NCBI RefSeq assembly: GCF_900143095.1
Contig: NZ_FRDA01000018.1
Coordinates: 1 to 64,000, forward strand
Direction of reading: 5' to 3'
From: Pseudomonas asturiensis
GTDB taxonomy: Bacteria; Pseudomonadota; Gammaproteobacteria; Pseudomonadales; Pseudomonadaceae
Length of the DNA: 64,000 nucleotides
A program made the translations under genes and the position numbers. The notes under the pieces are model-generated. The model made no database searches. It was not told the origin of the DNA and saw nothing but the letters and a program-made list of their open reading frames with translations. Shown one piece after another: positions 19,393 through 27,800 of the stretch; within the stretch, counting starts at the first letter, position 1, and each line of letters begins with the position of its first letter.

Positions 19393-21716
19393 GTGAACTG
19401 GCCACCAGCCGTTGGCAGGATCTGCCGTTGCGCGGCAAGGCACTTCTGGCGATTTCCATGCCGCTGGTGGTGCTGATGTCGTCACTGGCCCTGATCTACC
19501 ATGCCGAACGCCAGACTGCGCAGGCCGAAGAGGATGTGCGCCGTGTGCTGCTGGTCCAGGGCGATATCCAGACTGTGCACACCCAGATCGCCGAAGCGGC
19601 CGCCAGCGTGCGCGGCTATCTGCTGACCCGTCAGGCTGACTTCTTGCCCGCCTACCTGAACGCACAGCCTTTGATTGACGCCGCACTGGTGCGCCTGGAC
19701 GCTAACATTCAGGACGAACAGATGCGCAGATACCTGATGGCGATCGACCCGCTGATCCATGCCAAGGCGGATGGTCTGGCAAAGCTGCAGACGCTCAGTC
19801 TTCAGGCACCGGAAACCATCACGCGCATCCTGATCGAGAACAAATACGTCCTGGATCAACTGCGTGAACGAATCAGCATCATGCGCGAGCGCGAAGACAC
19901 GCTGCTGGCCGAACGTACCGCCGCTGCCGCCGCAACTCGCGAGCGACTGATGTTCTCTACGTTGCTGGCAGCCGCCTGCGGGCTGTTCGGCGCCATTCTG
20001 GCCGTGTTGATGCTCTCCAGAGGCATCGTGACCCGGGTTCAGCAAGTACAACGCAACGCGCAGCGGCTTGCGCTTGGCCAGCCCCTGCAGCCGCAACCCC
20101 CTGAAAAGGATGAAATCGGTCAGTTGAGCACGCGACTGGTCGAGGCTGGCCAGTTGCTCGCCGAGCGCGAACGCGCCCTGCGTGAAAACGAGGAGCGCTT
20201 GCGCCTCATCATCGAAGGTGTGAAGGACTACGGCATTTTCGCGCTGGACAAGCATGGCTACATCACGTCGTGGAACGCTGGTGCCGAGCGCATCAAGGGC
20301 TACACCGAGCAGGAAATCATCGGCCAGCACTTTTCGGTTTTCTATCAACCGCAGGAATGCCCGCAGCACCCTGAGATGGCGCTGCATCAAGCCACTGTCG
20401 AAGGGCATTACATGGAAGAAGGCTGGCGCTGTCGCAAAGACGGCAGCCGCTTCTGGGCCAGCGTGGTGATCACGGCCCAGTACGACGGTAGCAACGCGTT
20501 GCGTGGTTTTTCCAAGATCACCCGTGACATCACCGACCGTCGCGCCGCCGAGATTGCCCTGGGCACCGCCCGCGAAGAAGCCGAACGTGCGAGCCGGGCC
20601 AAGAGCGAGTTTCTGTCGCGCATGAGCCACGAATTGCGCACGCCGCTGAATTCGATCCTGGGGTTCGCCCAGTTGCTGGACATGGACTCGCCGGCCAGCC
20701 AGCGACCGCAGGTGGGGCATATCCTGCGTGCCGGTCAGCATTTGCTGAAGCTGATCAACGAAGTGCTGGACATCGCCCGGATCGAAGCGGGCCATCTGTC
20801 CCTGAGCCCTGAACCGGTGCGCCTTTCAGCTGTTCTGCAAGAAGCACTGGTACTGGTCTCGCCGATGGCGGCCGATGGCACTATCCGGCTGGTCGAACTG
20901 CCGCCTTTATCCGATGAACTGGGCGTGGTCGCTGACCGTCAGCGCTTGATCCAGGTGCTGCTGAACCTGCTGTCCAATGCCATCAAGTACAACACGCCTG
21001 GCGGACAGGTCCACCTGGAGGTGGAACAGCGGGAAGAGCAAATCGCCGTGACCGTCGTCGACACCGGGCATGGCATCGCCCCTGAGCGTATCGATCAACT
21101 GTTCAAACCGTTCGAGCGCCTGGGGGCCGACCCGAATGTCGAAGGGACCGGGCTGGGTCTGGCCCTGAGCAAAAGCATGCTGGAAATGATGCAGGGCCAG
21201 CTTCTGGTACAAACCACGCCCGGACAGGGCAGCCGCTTTACCCTGCTGCTGCCTCGGGTACAGGTCCAGGCAACGCCTGCGCCCTTGCCACGACAGACCG
21301 ACAGGCTGCCAACCCTCAAATCCCCTGCCCGCCCGGACTACCATGGCAAGGTGCTGTGCATCGAAGACAACCTGTCGAGCATGGCCCTGATCGAAACGCT
21401 GCTGCAACGCCGGCCAGGCATTCAGTTGCTGTCGAGCATGCAGGGGCAACTGGGCCTGGATCTGGCCAGGCAGCATGCCCCTCAACTGATCCTGCTGGAT
21501 ATGAACCTGCCGGACCTTCAGGGACTGCACGTGCTGCAGCGGCTACGTCGTCTGCCCGCAACCGCTCGCACGCCCATCCTGATGATTACTGCCGATGCCA
21601 GCGACACCGTTCAAAGAGCGCTGCAAGAAGCCGGCGCGACCGCTATCCTGACCAAACCCATTCAGGTGCCTGCCTTTCTTGCGTATCTGGATCAATACTT
21701 ACCGGAGCCGACATGA
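19389..21716 (+). CDS. CHASE3 hybrid sensor kinase
   Basis: A 775-residue membrane hybrid kinase. TM1 is near residues 20-37 and TM2 near 185-205, with a CHASE3-type helical periplasmic sensor between. A HAMP linker, a PAS domain (about 270-390), a HisKA domain (FLSRMSHELRTPLNSIL), an HATPase (NLLSNAIKYN, GTGLGLALSK) and a C-terminal receiver with the aspartate in ILLDMNLPD follow. The ATG overlaps the stop of the LuxR regulator and its own stop overlaps the next gene. The attached receiver and the adjoining lone receiver suggest a phosphorelay or cross-talk within the operon. Confidence 0.9.
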   Translation: MSELATSRWQDLPLRGKALLAISMPLVVLMSSLALIYHAERQTAQAEEDVRRVLLVQGDIQTVHTQIAEAAASVRGYLLTRQADFLPAYLNAQPLIDAALVRLDANIQDEQMRRYLMAIDPLIHAKADGLAKLQTLSLQAPETITRILIENKYVLDQLRERISIMREREDTLLAERTAAAAATRERLMFSTLLAAACGLFGAILAVLMLSRGIVTRVQQVQRNAQRLALGQPLQPQPPEKDEIGQLSTRLVEAGQLLAERERALRENEERLRLIIEGVKDYGIFALDKHGYITSWNAGAERIKGYTEQEIIGQHFSVFYQPQECPQHPEMALHQATVEGHYMEEGWRCRKDGSRFWASVVITAQYDGSNALRGFSKITRDITDRRAAEIALGTAREEAERASRAKSEFLSRMSHELRTPLNSILGFAQLLDMDSPASQRPQVGHILRAGQHLLKLINEVLDIARIEAGHLSLSPEPVRLSAVLQEALVLVSPMAADGTIRLVELPPLSDELGVVADRQRLIQVLLNLLSNAIKYNTPGGQVHLEVEQREEQIAVTVVDTGHGIAPERIDQLFKPFERLGADPNVEGTGLGLALSKSMLEMMQGQLLVQTTPGQGSRFTLLLPRVQVQATPAPLPRQTDRLPTLKSPARPDYHGKVLCIEDNLSSMALIETLLQRRPGIQLLSSMQGQLGLDLARQHAPQLILLDMNLPDLQGLHVLQRLRRLPATARTPILMITADASDTVQRALQEAGATAILTKPIQVPAFLAYLDQYLPEPT

Positions 21717-22177
21717 CCGGAGACTTTCGCATCCTGATCATTGATGACCAGCGTCCCAATCTTGAATTGATGGAGCAACTGCTCGCCCGCGAAGGCCTGA
21801 ACAACGTACTGAGCAGCACCGAACCCTTGCGCACGCTGGACCTGTTCAACAGTTTCGAGCCCGACCTGGTCATACTCGACCTGCACATGCCCGAGTTCGA
21901 CGGGTTTGCGGTACTGGAGCAGCTAAGCCGACGCATTCCGGCCAATGACTACGTACCGATCATGGTGCTGACTGCCGACGCCACCCGCGACACGCGTCTG
22001 CGCGCACTGGCACTGGGCGCACGCGACTTCATCAGCAAGCCGCTGGACGCTCTGGAAACCATGCTGCGTATCTGGAATTTGCTGGAGACTCGTGCGCTGT
22101 ACAAAACGCTGCGCAAACTGGTGCCGCCAGAACATATCGAATTACTGCGCCAGCCACGCTCACTGGCACAGCAATAA
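21713..22177 (+). CDS. Single-domain response regulator
   Basis: A 154-residue protein made almost wholly of a receiver domain: IIDDQRPN acid pocket, phospho-acceptor in VILDLHMPEFDGF, VLTADAT and the lysine in FISKPLD. About 25 residues follow without an output domain. GGAG lies just upstream of the ATG at 21713, which overlaps the hybrid kinase stop. It probably receives phosphate from that kinase and acts by protein contact or as a phosphate sink. It is convergent with the stress protein gene nine bases away. Confidence 0.88.
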   Translation: MTGDFRILIIDDQRPNLELMEQLLAREGLNNVLSSTEPLRTLDLFNSFEPDLVILDLHMPEFDGFAVLEQLSRRIPANDYVPIMVLTADATRDTRLRALALGARDFISKPLDALETMLRIWNLLETRALYKTLRKLVPPEHIELLRQPRSLAQQ

Positions 22178-22185
22178 ACGATTGT

Positions 22186-22617
22186 TTACTTGATCAGCGT
22201 CACCGGCACCGACGCTTCATGAATGACTCGCGTGGCGACCGAGCCCAGCAACAGGCCCGTCATGCTGCCCAGCCCGCGAGTGCCCATGACCACAGCGTCA
22301 CAACCGAGCTTCTGCACCTGCGCCTCTACCTGCTCGGCGACATTGCCAAGGTCCACATGAGCCTGAAACCGTGTTCCAGCAGCGGTCAGCAGTTCGATGG
22401 CGTCGTCGAGCACGCGCTTGCCCTCATTGTTCAGACCCGCCTTCACCCCCTCGATCATGTCCGGCGCCAGATAGTCGCTGTAATCGATCGGGCTGGCCTG
22501 GACATTCAACAGATGCACCTCAAGCGGCTTCTTGAGGTCGGCGGACAGCTCAATGACATATCCGAGGGCCCGCATGGCGTGCTCGGAACCGTCGAAAGGA
22601 ACCAGAACTTTATGCAT
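22186..22617 (-). CDS. Universal stress protein, UspA family
   Basis: A 143-residue single Usp domain. The N-terminal KVLVPFDGSEHAMRAL and the ATP-binding motif GTRGLGSMTGLLLGSVA (G-x2-G-x9-G-S type) indicate an ATP-binding member. The start has AAGGAAAG at the right distance. Such proteins aid survival under starvation, oxidative or anaerobic stress, but the exact role is not predictable. It lies between the signalling operon (convergent) and dusA (same strand, with a hairpin between). Confidence 0.92.
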   Translation of the reverse strand: MHKVLVPFDGSEHAMRALGYVIELSADLKKPLEVHLLNVQASPIDYSDYLAPDMIEGVKAGLNNEGKRVLDDAIELLTAAGTRFQAHVDLGNVAEQVEAQVQKLGCDAVVMGTRGLGSMTGLLLGSVATRVIHEASVPVTLIK

Positions 22618-22709
22618 GACAGCTTTCCTTGTTGGGTTATGCCGTCAACATAGCCCGAGCCGAGCGGCGCAGCCACTGGAAAGAGTGGTTGTTTTGATCC
22701 AGAGCAGAC

Positions 22710-22739
22710 GAGCGACGCCTGAACTGACAGGCGTTGCTC
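22710..22739 (-). terminator. Hairpin downstream of dusA
   Basis: GAGCGACGCCTG pairs with CAGGCGTTGCTC at 11 of 12 positions around a six-base loop. It lies directly after the dusA stop on the minus strand. No T run follows, so it may be an RNA-stabilising hairpin rather than an intrinsic terminator. Confidence 0.5.
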
Positions 22740-22764
22740 TGCATGTGCTCATTATCCGCCGTGA

Positions 22765-23781
22765 TCAACGACCTTCTAGAAACGCAGCCGCCTGATCCAG
22801 CAGCATCAGCGGGTTCTCATGCTTGTGGATATCGACCGAGAGCAATTGACGGAAACGCCGCGCGCCCGGAAAGCCCTGAGCCAGTCCGAGCACGTGCCGG
22901 GTCACATGATGCATATTGCCGCCACTGGCAATGTGCGCCTCGATGTAAGGGCGCAACGCCTCCAGCGCCTCGGCACGGCTGATGACGGGCGCGGTGCTGC
23001 CGAACAACTGTCGATCCACTTCTGCCAGCAGATACGGGTTGTGATACGCCTCACGTCCCAGCATTACGCCATCGAACGTACTCAAATGTTCATGGCACTG
23101 TTCAAGCGTCTTGATGCCGCCATTGAGGACGATTTCGAGCGTTGGAAAATCCTTTTTCAACTGCGCGACCACGTCGTAGCGAAGCGGCGGAATATCCCGA
23201 TTCTCCTTCGGCGAAAGACCTTCCAGAATCGCAATTCGCGCATGCACCGTAAAACTCTCACAACCGGCCTCATGCACCTTGCCGACGAAATCACACAGCT
23301 GCTCATAACTGTCACGCCCGTTGATCCCGATACGGTGCTTGACCGTGACCGGAATACCCACCGCATCGCGCATGGCCTTCACACAATCGGCCACCAGCTC
23401 CGGATGCCCCATCAGGCAGGCACCAATCATGTTGTTCTGCACCCGATCACTCGGGCAACCGACATTCAGATTGACCTCGTCATACCCCACCCCTTCAGCC
23501 ATCCGCGCACACGCCGCCAGATCCGCCGCCGTGCTACCACCCAATTGCAGCGCCAGTGGATGCTCAGTATCGTCATGCTTGAGAAAACGGGCACTGTCGC
23601 CGTGCAACAAGGCACCGGTGGTGACCATTTCGGTGTAGAGCAAGGCGTGCTTTGAGAGCAGCCGCAGGAAGAAGCGGCAATGGTGGTCGGTCCAATCCAT
23701 CATCGGCGCGACGGAGAAGCGGCGGGACAGCGCGGGCCTTGTGGGGCGGGGGTTTGGGGCGATATCTGGTTGCATAATCAT
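22765..23781 (-). CDS. dusA: tRNA-dihydrouridine synthase A
   Basis: A protein of about 338 residues that reduces uridines 20/20a of the tRNA D-loop with FMN and NADPH. FMN-barrel motifs are visible: RFSVAPMMDWTDHHCR, the catalytic-cysteine region VNLNVGCPSDRVQ, VKHRIGI, and VLNGGI near the phosphate site. The start is uncertain: ATG codons at 23781 and 23775 both fit and neither has a good ribosome site. The residues before RRFSVAPMMDW vary in the family. The 5' end of dusA is a known attachment site for tyrosine-integrase islands, and an integrase remnant diverges from it here, so the first codons may come from the island. Confidence 0.93.
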   Translation of the reverse strand: MIMQPDIAPNPRPTRPALSRRFSVAPMMDWTDHHCRFFLRLLSKHALLYTEMVTTGALLHGDSARFLKHDDTEHPLALQLGGSTAADLAACARMAEGVGYDEVNLNVGCPSDRVQNNMIGACLMGHPELVADCVKAMRDAVGIPVTVKHRIGINGRDSYEQLCDFVGKVHEAGCESFTVHARIAILEGLSPKENRDIPPLRYDVVAQLKKDFPTLEIVLNGGIKTLEQCHEHLSTFDGVMLGREAYHNPYLLAEVDRQLFGSTAPVISRAEALEALRPYIEAHIASGGNMHHVTRHVLGLAQGFPGARRFRQLLSVDIHKHENPLMLLDQAAAFLEGR

Positions 23782-23790
23782 CAGTCGATT

Positions 23791-23868
23791 TTTAGCACTT
23801 TTGGGCTGTTTTGGCCGTTTTTTAGCCTCAGTGCTGACACTTAGCACCGCAAAAAAACTTTTAGCACC
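23791..23868. repeat. Helically phased TTAGC(AC) repeats at the dusA island edge
   Basis: TTAGCAC or TTAGCCT begins at 23792, 23822, 23841 and 23861, spacings of 30, 19 and 20 bases. The repeats lie between the dusA start and the integrase start. They could be arm-type binding sites for the integrase or its recombination-directionality factor; this is inference from spacing and place. Confidence 0.45.
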
Positions 23869-23879
23869 GAAGGAGCAAG

Positions 23880-24110
23880 ATGGGGGCGATCACCCAACGG
23901 AAGAACAAAAAGGGTGGAATCAAGTACACCGCACAAATCAGGCTCAAGCGCGCAGGGGGCGTAGTTTATCAGGAAGCGCAGAGATTTGACCGCAAGCAGA
24001 TCGCTCAGTCATGGCTCAAGCGTCGGGAAAACGAGCGGGCAGAATCTGGGGCGATTGATCTTGCCGACTAATAAGAGCGCAACCATCACTCAGATGATCG
24101 CAGAAGATGG
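23880..24110 (+). pseudogene. Truncated tyrosine integrase (dusA-type), N-terminal fragment
   Basis: The ATG at 23880 follows AAGGAG and opens a 63-residue frame (MGAITQRKNKKGGIKYTAQI, then RKQIAQSWLKRRENE) typical of the arm-binding N-terminus of island integrases. It stops at 24069. The adjoining frame TNKSATITQMI can be read as a frameshifted continuation to about 24110. The catalytic domain, with its Arg-His-Arg-Tyr residues, is absent. Together with its place beside dusA, this marks the edge of a decayed integrative element. Confidence 0.75.
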
Positions 24111-24165
24111 ATTTTCGGAAGTCCACGGGTTTGGAGTAGAGGTAGATCGTGTACCCCCGGGCATC

Positions 24166-24416
24166 GGTTACCGCGACCGCCTGCGGCAAACCCGTGCCGG
24201 CGACGATGATCTGAAGATCCCGAACTGCGCCAAGGAAGCTACTTCCCAGACTTCCTGGAACCACGCAGAACGGCTGAGAAGGCGATGGCGGCAGTGATTC
24301 AGGAAGCCTATATCCAAGGCGTTTCTGAGCGCTCGGTCGACGGGTTGGTCAAAGCCATGGACATGACTGGTATCTCGAAAAGCCAAGTGTCCAGACTCGC
24401 GACCGAGATCAACTAA
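24166..24416 (+). mobile_element. IS256-family transposase fragment
   Basis: Two frames together give GYRDRLRQTRAG, LKIP, then RQGSYFPDFLEPRRTAEKAM and an Ile-Gln-Glu-Ala-Tyr to SKSQVSRL stretch, an internal part of IS256/Mutator-type transposases. A one-base loss near 24222 breaks the frame and a TAA at 24414 ends it. The DDE catalytic region and both inverted repeats are missing, so it is an inactive relic directly after the integrase fragment. Confidence 0.75.
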
Positions 24417-24943
24417 ACGGCAAACTCAGTGGCCAGAGCCATTGATGAGTTACAGCACTTCCGGAGACACGATTCACTCTCCATTTTCTAACGAAATATC
24501 CTGTGTGACGCCCATAGCCAGGACGACTTAGTGCATTCACAAACAACGTGACACAGGCGGACTCCGCTCAATAACATCACACTGCTTGTTACCGCTGCCC
24601 CTCCCCGACACTCAGAAATAAGCTCGCCCCTTCCTAAAGCTTTTCAGTCTCTCGTCGATAAAAGTACTGCGCAAAGGCAAAAGCTCTTGTCGCCGGCGAA
24701 GGCCAGGCAACGCAAAAACAGGCGAGGAACGGCCGGGGTCGCTTTCGACTTCAGGTGTTCTAAATAAGCACTCCGAGCCTGTTTTAACGCAGCATCACCA
24801 CGCTCAGCCACTTTTCGTACAGCGCCGACTTCCAAAGGAGAGAGAGTGCCTGCGTTTCGAACTGTGGCGACGGGTAGGACTTGCGTCACCATCGATCCTG
24901 TAGCAAACGCTGCTTTTGCATGAATCTCACCGGGTTAGCCACG
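24417..24943. other. Gene-poor stretch after the IS256 relic
   Basis: No convincing gene was found in these 527 bases. An 82-codon minus-strand frame (24644-24892) has a possible AGGA site but no family resemblance that I recognise. The promoter of the following GGDEF-EAL gene presumably lies near the right end. The stretch is probably decayed element DNA. Confidence 0.5.
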
Positions 24944-27091
24944 ATGACAAATTATCCCACTCCCGCCCGTGAGGCCGAGCGCATTCAGGAGCTGGACACT
25001 TTCAACCTGATGGACAGTCCCGCAGAGCACGAATACGACCACATCGTTAAGATAGCGTCGAACATATTCGACGTGCCCATCGTCTTGATTTCGTTAGTCC
25101 ACGCTGACCGGCAGTTCTTCAAGTCCAGTGTAGGTCTTGATGTGTGTGGGACAGATCGCGAAGTTTCCTTTTGCACCCACGCAATTATGGGGAATGATGT
25201 ATTTGTTGTTCTCGATAGCCTGCAGGATGAACGTTTTTACCTCAACCCGCTTGTGCTGAACGCCCCCCATATACGGTTTTATGCAGGCGCCCCGTTAATC
25301 AGCTCCAGTGGCCATGCGCTGGGGACCTTGTGCTTGATCGATCAGCGTCCAAGAAGCGAATTTTCACAGCGTGATCGACTGATACTCAGCGAATTGGCAA
25401 CGGTGGTCCTTGAGCGCATGGAGGCGCGTCGCTCGGCGTCCGAAAGTCATAGAAGCCGCATGCGCTTTATGAACATAACGTCCACCTCGCCTGACGCGAT
25501 CATCTGCTCCGATAGCAAAAACAAAATCATTTCGTGGAACACTTCTGCGCAGAAAATGTTTGGCTATGACGCTGAGGAGGCTTTAGGCCAGGCCCTGGAC
25601 CTGATCATACCTAAACGTATGCGTCCCGATCACGCTGCGGGCTTCAGTCGAGTGGTGTCAGGCGGGGCGCCGCATATCATTGGTACCTCTGTAAATTTGA
25701 TGGCGCTGCACCGTGACGGCCATGAGCTGCCCATCGAACTGTCCCTGTCACGCTGGACCGATGCAGGCGAACAACAATTCGGCGCGATCATTCGCGATGT
25801 CACCAATCGTGTAGAAGCAGAGAAGCGGCTTAAGCATGCAGCCGAGCATGATCAACTCACGGGCTTGGTCAATCGCTCTGCGCTAATGCTACGGTTGCAC
25901 GAGGTCTATGAATCCAAGGCGACCGCAACGATTCTGTTGATTGATCTGGATGGCTTCAAGGACGTCAATGATACCTTGGGACATGCCACTGGAGATGGTG
26001 TGCTTCAAGTGATCTCACAGCGTATTAGTGACCACGTACCTGCCCGCCATTTGGTGGCGAGGCTCGGCGGTGATGAGTTCGTCGTGCTGATGTTCGATAC
26101 AGCAGACAAGGCCAGCGCGGTCGCCTTTGGCCTTGAACTGATTACACTTATCGAAGAGCCGATAGAGGTCAAAGATGAGGCAATCTATATCGGCGCCAGC
26201 ATAGGCGTATCGGTAGCTGAATGTGCTGAAGATCAAATGCTTGAAAATGCAGACCTGGCACTTTATCAGGCCAAAGCAGATGGCAGACGCCTGGTAAGAG
26301 TGTTCACTCCCGAACTACGGCAGACGGCGTCTAGAAATGTAGCACTGAGTTCATCAATGCGTCAGGCGTGGGAAAATAAAGAGTTTGAACTGTACTACCA
26401 ACCTCAAGTTGATTTGAGCGATGGTCGTATTTCAGGGGCAGAGGCTTTGATTCGCTGGAATCATCCGACTCAAGGCGTTATGCCGCCATCGGTGTTCTTA
26501 CGCGCACTGGAGTCGAGCTTGCTGGCCGCCCCGGTCGGCGAGTGGATATTAAGAACAGCGTGTCAGCAGGCGGCCCTGTGGCAACGCACTCATGCGAAGT
26601 TTAGAATGGGGGTCAACTTATTTGCCGCCCAGTTTCGCATGCGCGACTTCTCGGACGTGGTGGAGCGGGCGCTGAGCGATTTCGGCCTGCCCGCCAGTTC
26701 GCTGGAGTTGGAAATCACCGAAAACACCATTTTGCGTAATGAGCAGCGAATCATGAAGCCACTGCATTACCTACGGTCCATGGGCGTGGGTATTGCATTT
26801 GACGATTTTGGCACTGGCTACGCCTCCCTAAGTCTGTTGAAGGATTACCCTGTCACCCGCTTGAAGATCGACCGTTCCTTTGTCAGTGGCTCGGAGTTCT
26901 GCAATAAAAACGAACTCATTATAGAAACGGTCGTCAAGCTGGCGTCTGGCTTCAATCTTAAGGTTACGGCAGAGGGTATTGAAACCCAGACACAGGCAGA
27001 CTTGATGCGCCACTTTGCCTGCGATGAAGGGCAAGGTTATCTCTATGGTCGCCCCATGACGGCAAGTGAATTTACCGCGCGGTACATATAA
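24944..27091 (+). CDS. GAF-PAS-GGDEF-EAL cyclic-di-GMP signalling protein
   Basis: A 715-residue soluble protein. A GAF domain (about 20-165) with the FCTHAI and GTLCLIDQRPR signatures is followed by a PAS domain (about 180-300), then GGDEF (intact LGGDEFVVL) and EAL (AEALIRW, DDFGTGYASL, AEGIET) domains. Both catalytic signatures look complete, so it could make or break cyclic-di-GMP; the RxxD inhibitory site is not seen before GGDEF. The ATG at 24944 begins the conserved GAF segment, but its ribosome site is weak. Base composition is lower in GC than the flanking core genes, fitting its place in the accessory region between two IS relics. Confidence 0.9.
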   Translation: MTNYPTPAREAERIQELDTFNLMDSPAEHEYDHIVKIASNIFDVPIVLISLVHADRQFFKSSVGLDVCGTDREVSFCTHAIMGNDVFVVLDSLQDERFYLNPLVLNAPHIRFYAGAPLISSSGHALGTLCLIDQRPRSEFSQRDRLILSELATVVLERMEARRSASESHRSRMRFMNITSTSPDAIICSDSKNKIISWNTSAQKMFGYDAEEALGQALDLIIPKRMRPDHAAGFSRVVSGGAPHIIGTSVNLMALHRDGHELPIELSLSRWTDAGEQQFGAIIRDVTNRVEAEKRLKHAAEHDQLTGLVNRSALMLRLHEVYESKATATILLIDLDGFKDVNDTLGHATGDGVLQVISQRISDHVPARHLVARLGGDEFVVLMFDTADKASAVAFGLELITLIEEPIEVKDEAIYIGASIGVSVAECAEDQMLENADLALYQAKADGRRLVRVFTPELRQTASRNVALSSSMRQAWENKEFELYYQPQVDLSDGRISGAEALIRWNHPTQGVMPPSVFLRALESSLLAAPVGEWILRTACQQAALWQRTHAKFRMGVNLFAAQFRMRDFSDVVERALSDFGLPASSLELEITENTILRNEQRIMKPLHYLRSMGVGIAFDDFGTGYASLSLLKDYPVTRLKIDRSFVSGSEFCNKNELIIETVVKLASGFNLKVTAEGIETQTQADLMRHFACDEGQGYLYGRPMTASEFTARYI

Positions 27092-27152
27092 ACATTGGCG
27101 CCTTCGTGGTCTGGACGGCGCTACACCGTCTTTTCCAAAGCAAGGGGTCCAT

Positions 27153-27310
27153 GAATACTGCACGGCGTTTGTTGCACTCGAACACCTGCCAACGGCGACA
27201 TCCGTTGAAGACGTACGAAGCCTTGCTGCCATGGGACTGATCCCGCACCGCCTCGCCTGGCCGAGCGCGCCAACCGGTTCAAGATCGGTGGGGTTTATAG
27301 CATGCTTACT
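27153..27310 (+). mobile_element. IS66-family TnpC C-terminus and right end (remnant)
   Basis: The frames EHLPTATSVED and, after one extra base, YEALLPWD-stop match the typical C-terminal end of IS66 TnpC transposases. About 45 bases later, GGTGGGGTTTATAGCATGCTTAC resembles an IS66 right inverted repeat. The rest of the element is missing. Its right end lies only about 12 bases from the arsR operator. Confidence 0.45.
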
Positions 27311-27321
27311 ATGTAAGACAT

Positions 27322-27355
27322 ATGGATATGCGTATATTCGACTGCGCATATCCAT
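27322..27355. promoter_or_regulatory. Probable ArsR operator
   Basis: ATGGATATGCG and CGCATATCCAT are perfect inverted 11-base arms separated by 12 bases, immediately upstream of arsR. The place and symmetry suit a dimeric ArsR/SmtB repressor released by arsenite. Confidence 0.75.
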
Positions 27356-27366
27356 AGGTTCCCACG

Positions 27367-27714
27367 ATGATTGCCCCTCCTGACTTTTTCAAATGCATGG
27401 CCGATGAGACTCGCACCCGAGCCACGCTGCTCATTGCCAGCCACGGGGAGCTTTGTGTCTGCGAGCTGATGTGCGCCATGGGTGACAGTCAGCCTAAAAT
27501 CAGCCGGCATCTCGCTCAGTTGCGCAGCAGTGGGTTGCTTCTGGATCGGCGACAGGGGCAATGGGTGTACTACCGCCTCAACCCGAATCTTCCTTCGTGG
27601 GTCAATGAGGTTTTACAGGTGGCCCTGCGGGGAAATGCCGAGTGGCTTGAGGTCAACTCTGCCCGTTTGCGGAACATGGATGGACGGCCTGTGCGAGAAA
27701 CTGCCTGTTGCTGA
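27367..27714 (+). CDS. arsR: ArsR-family arsenic-responsive repressor
   Basis: A 115-residue winged-helix repressor of the ArsR/SmtB family. The metal-binding ELCVCEL motif is present in helix alpha-3, with further cysteines at the C-terminus (TACC). The recognition helix region is SQPKISRHLAQLRSSG. It should repress the ars operon and release DNA when arsenite binds. A palindromic operator lies 12 bases upstream. Downstream, the arsB pump gene that normally follows is reduced to a scar, and arsC and arsH remain. Confidence 0.95.
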   Translation: MIAPPDFFKCMADETRTRATLLIASHGELCVCELMCAMGDSQPKISRHLAQLRSSGLLLDRRQGQWVYYRLNPNLPSWVNEVLQVALRGNAEWLEVNSARLRNMDGRPVRETACC

Positions 27715-27770
27715 CCCTCCCGGTGTTACTGATCACCCTATCGGCCTGCGCACTGCGCCTGAGCCTCTAA
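27711..27770 (+). pseudogene. arsB: arsB deletion scar (last 19 codons)
   Basis: The frame from 27711 reads LTLPVLLITLSACALRLSL then TAA, resembling the final membrane helix of the arsenite efflux protein ArsB. It overlaps the arsR stop directly; the other 400 or so residues are gone. The arsR-arsB-arsC-arsH order of the parent operon is otherwise kept, so this looks like a single internal deletion. Confidence 0.65.
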
Positions 27771-27800
27771 AGCCCGCATCGAGCGCGGCAGGAGCTATCC

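Noticed and set aside
24644..24892. 82-codon minus-strand frame before the GGDEF-EAL gene
   Set aside because: It has a possible ribosome site but no recognisable family and lies in decayed element DNA; too weak to list as a gene.
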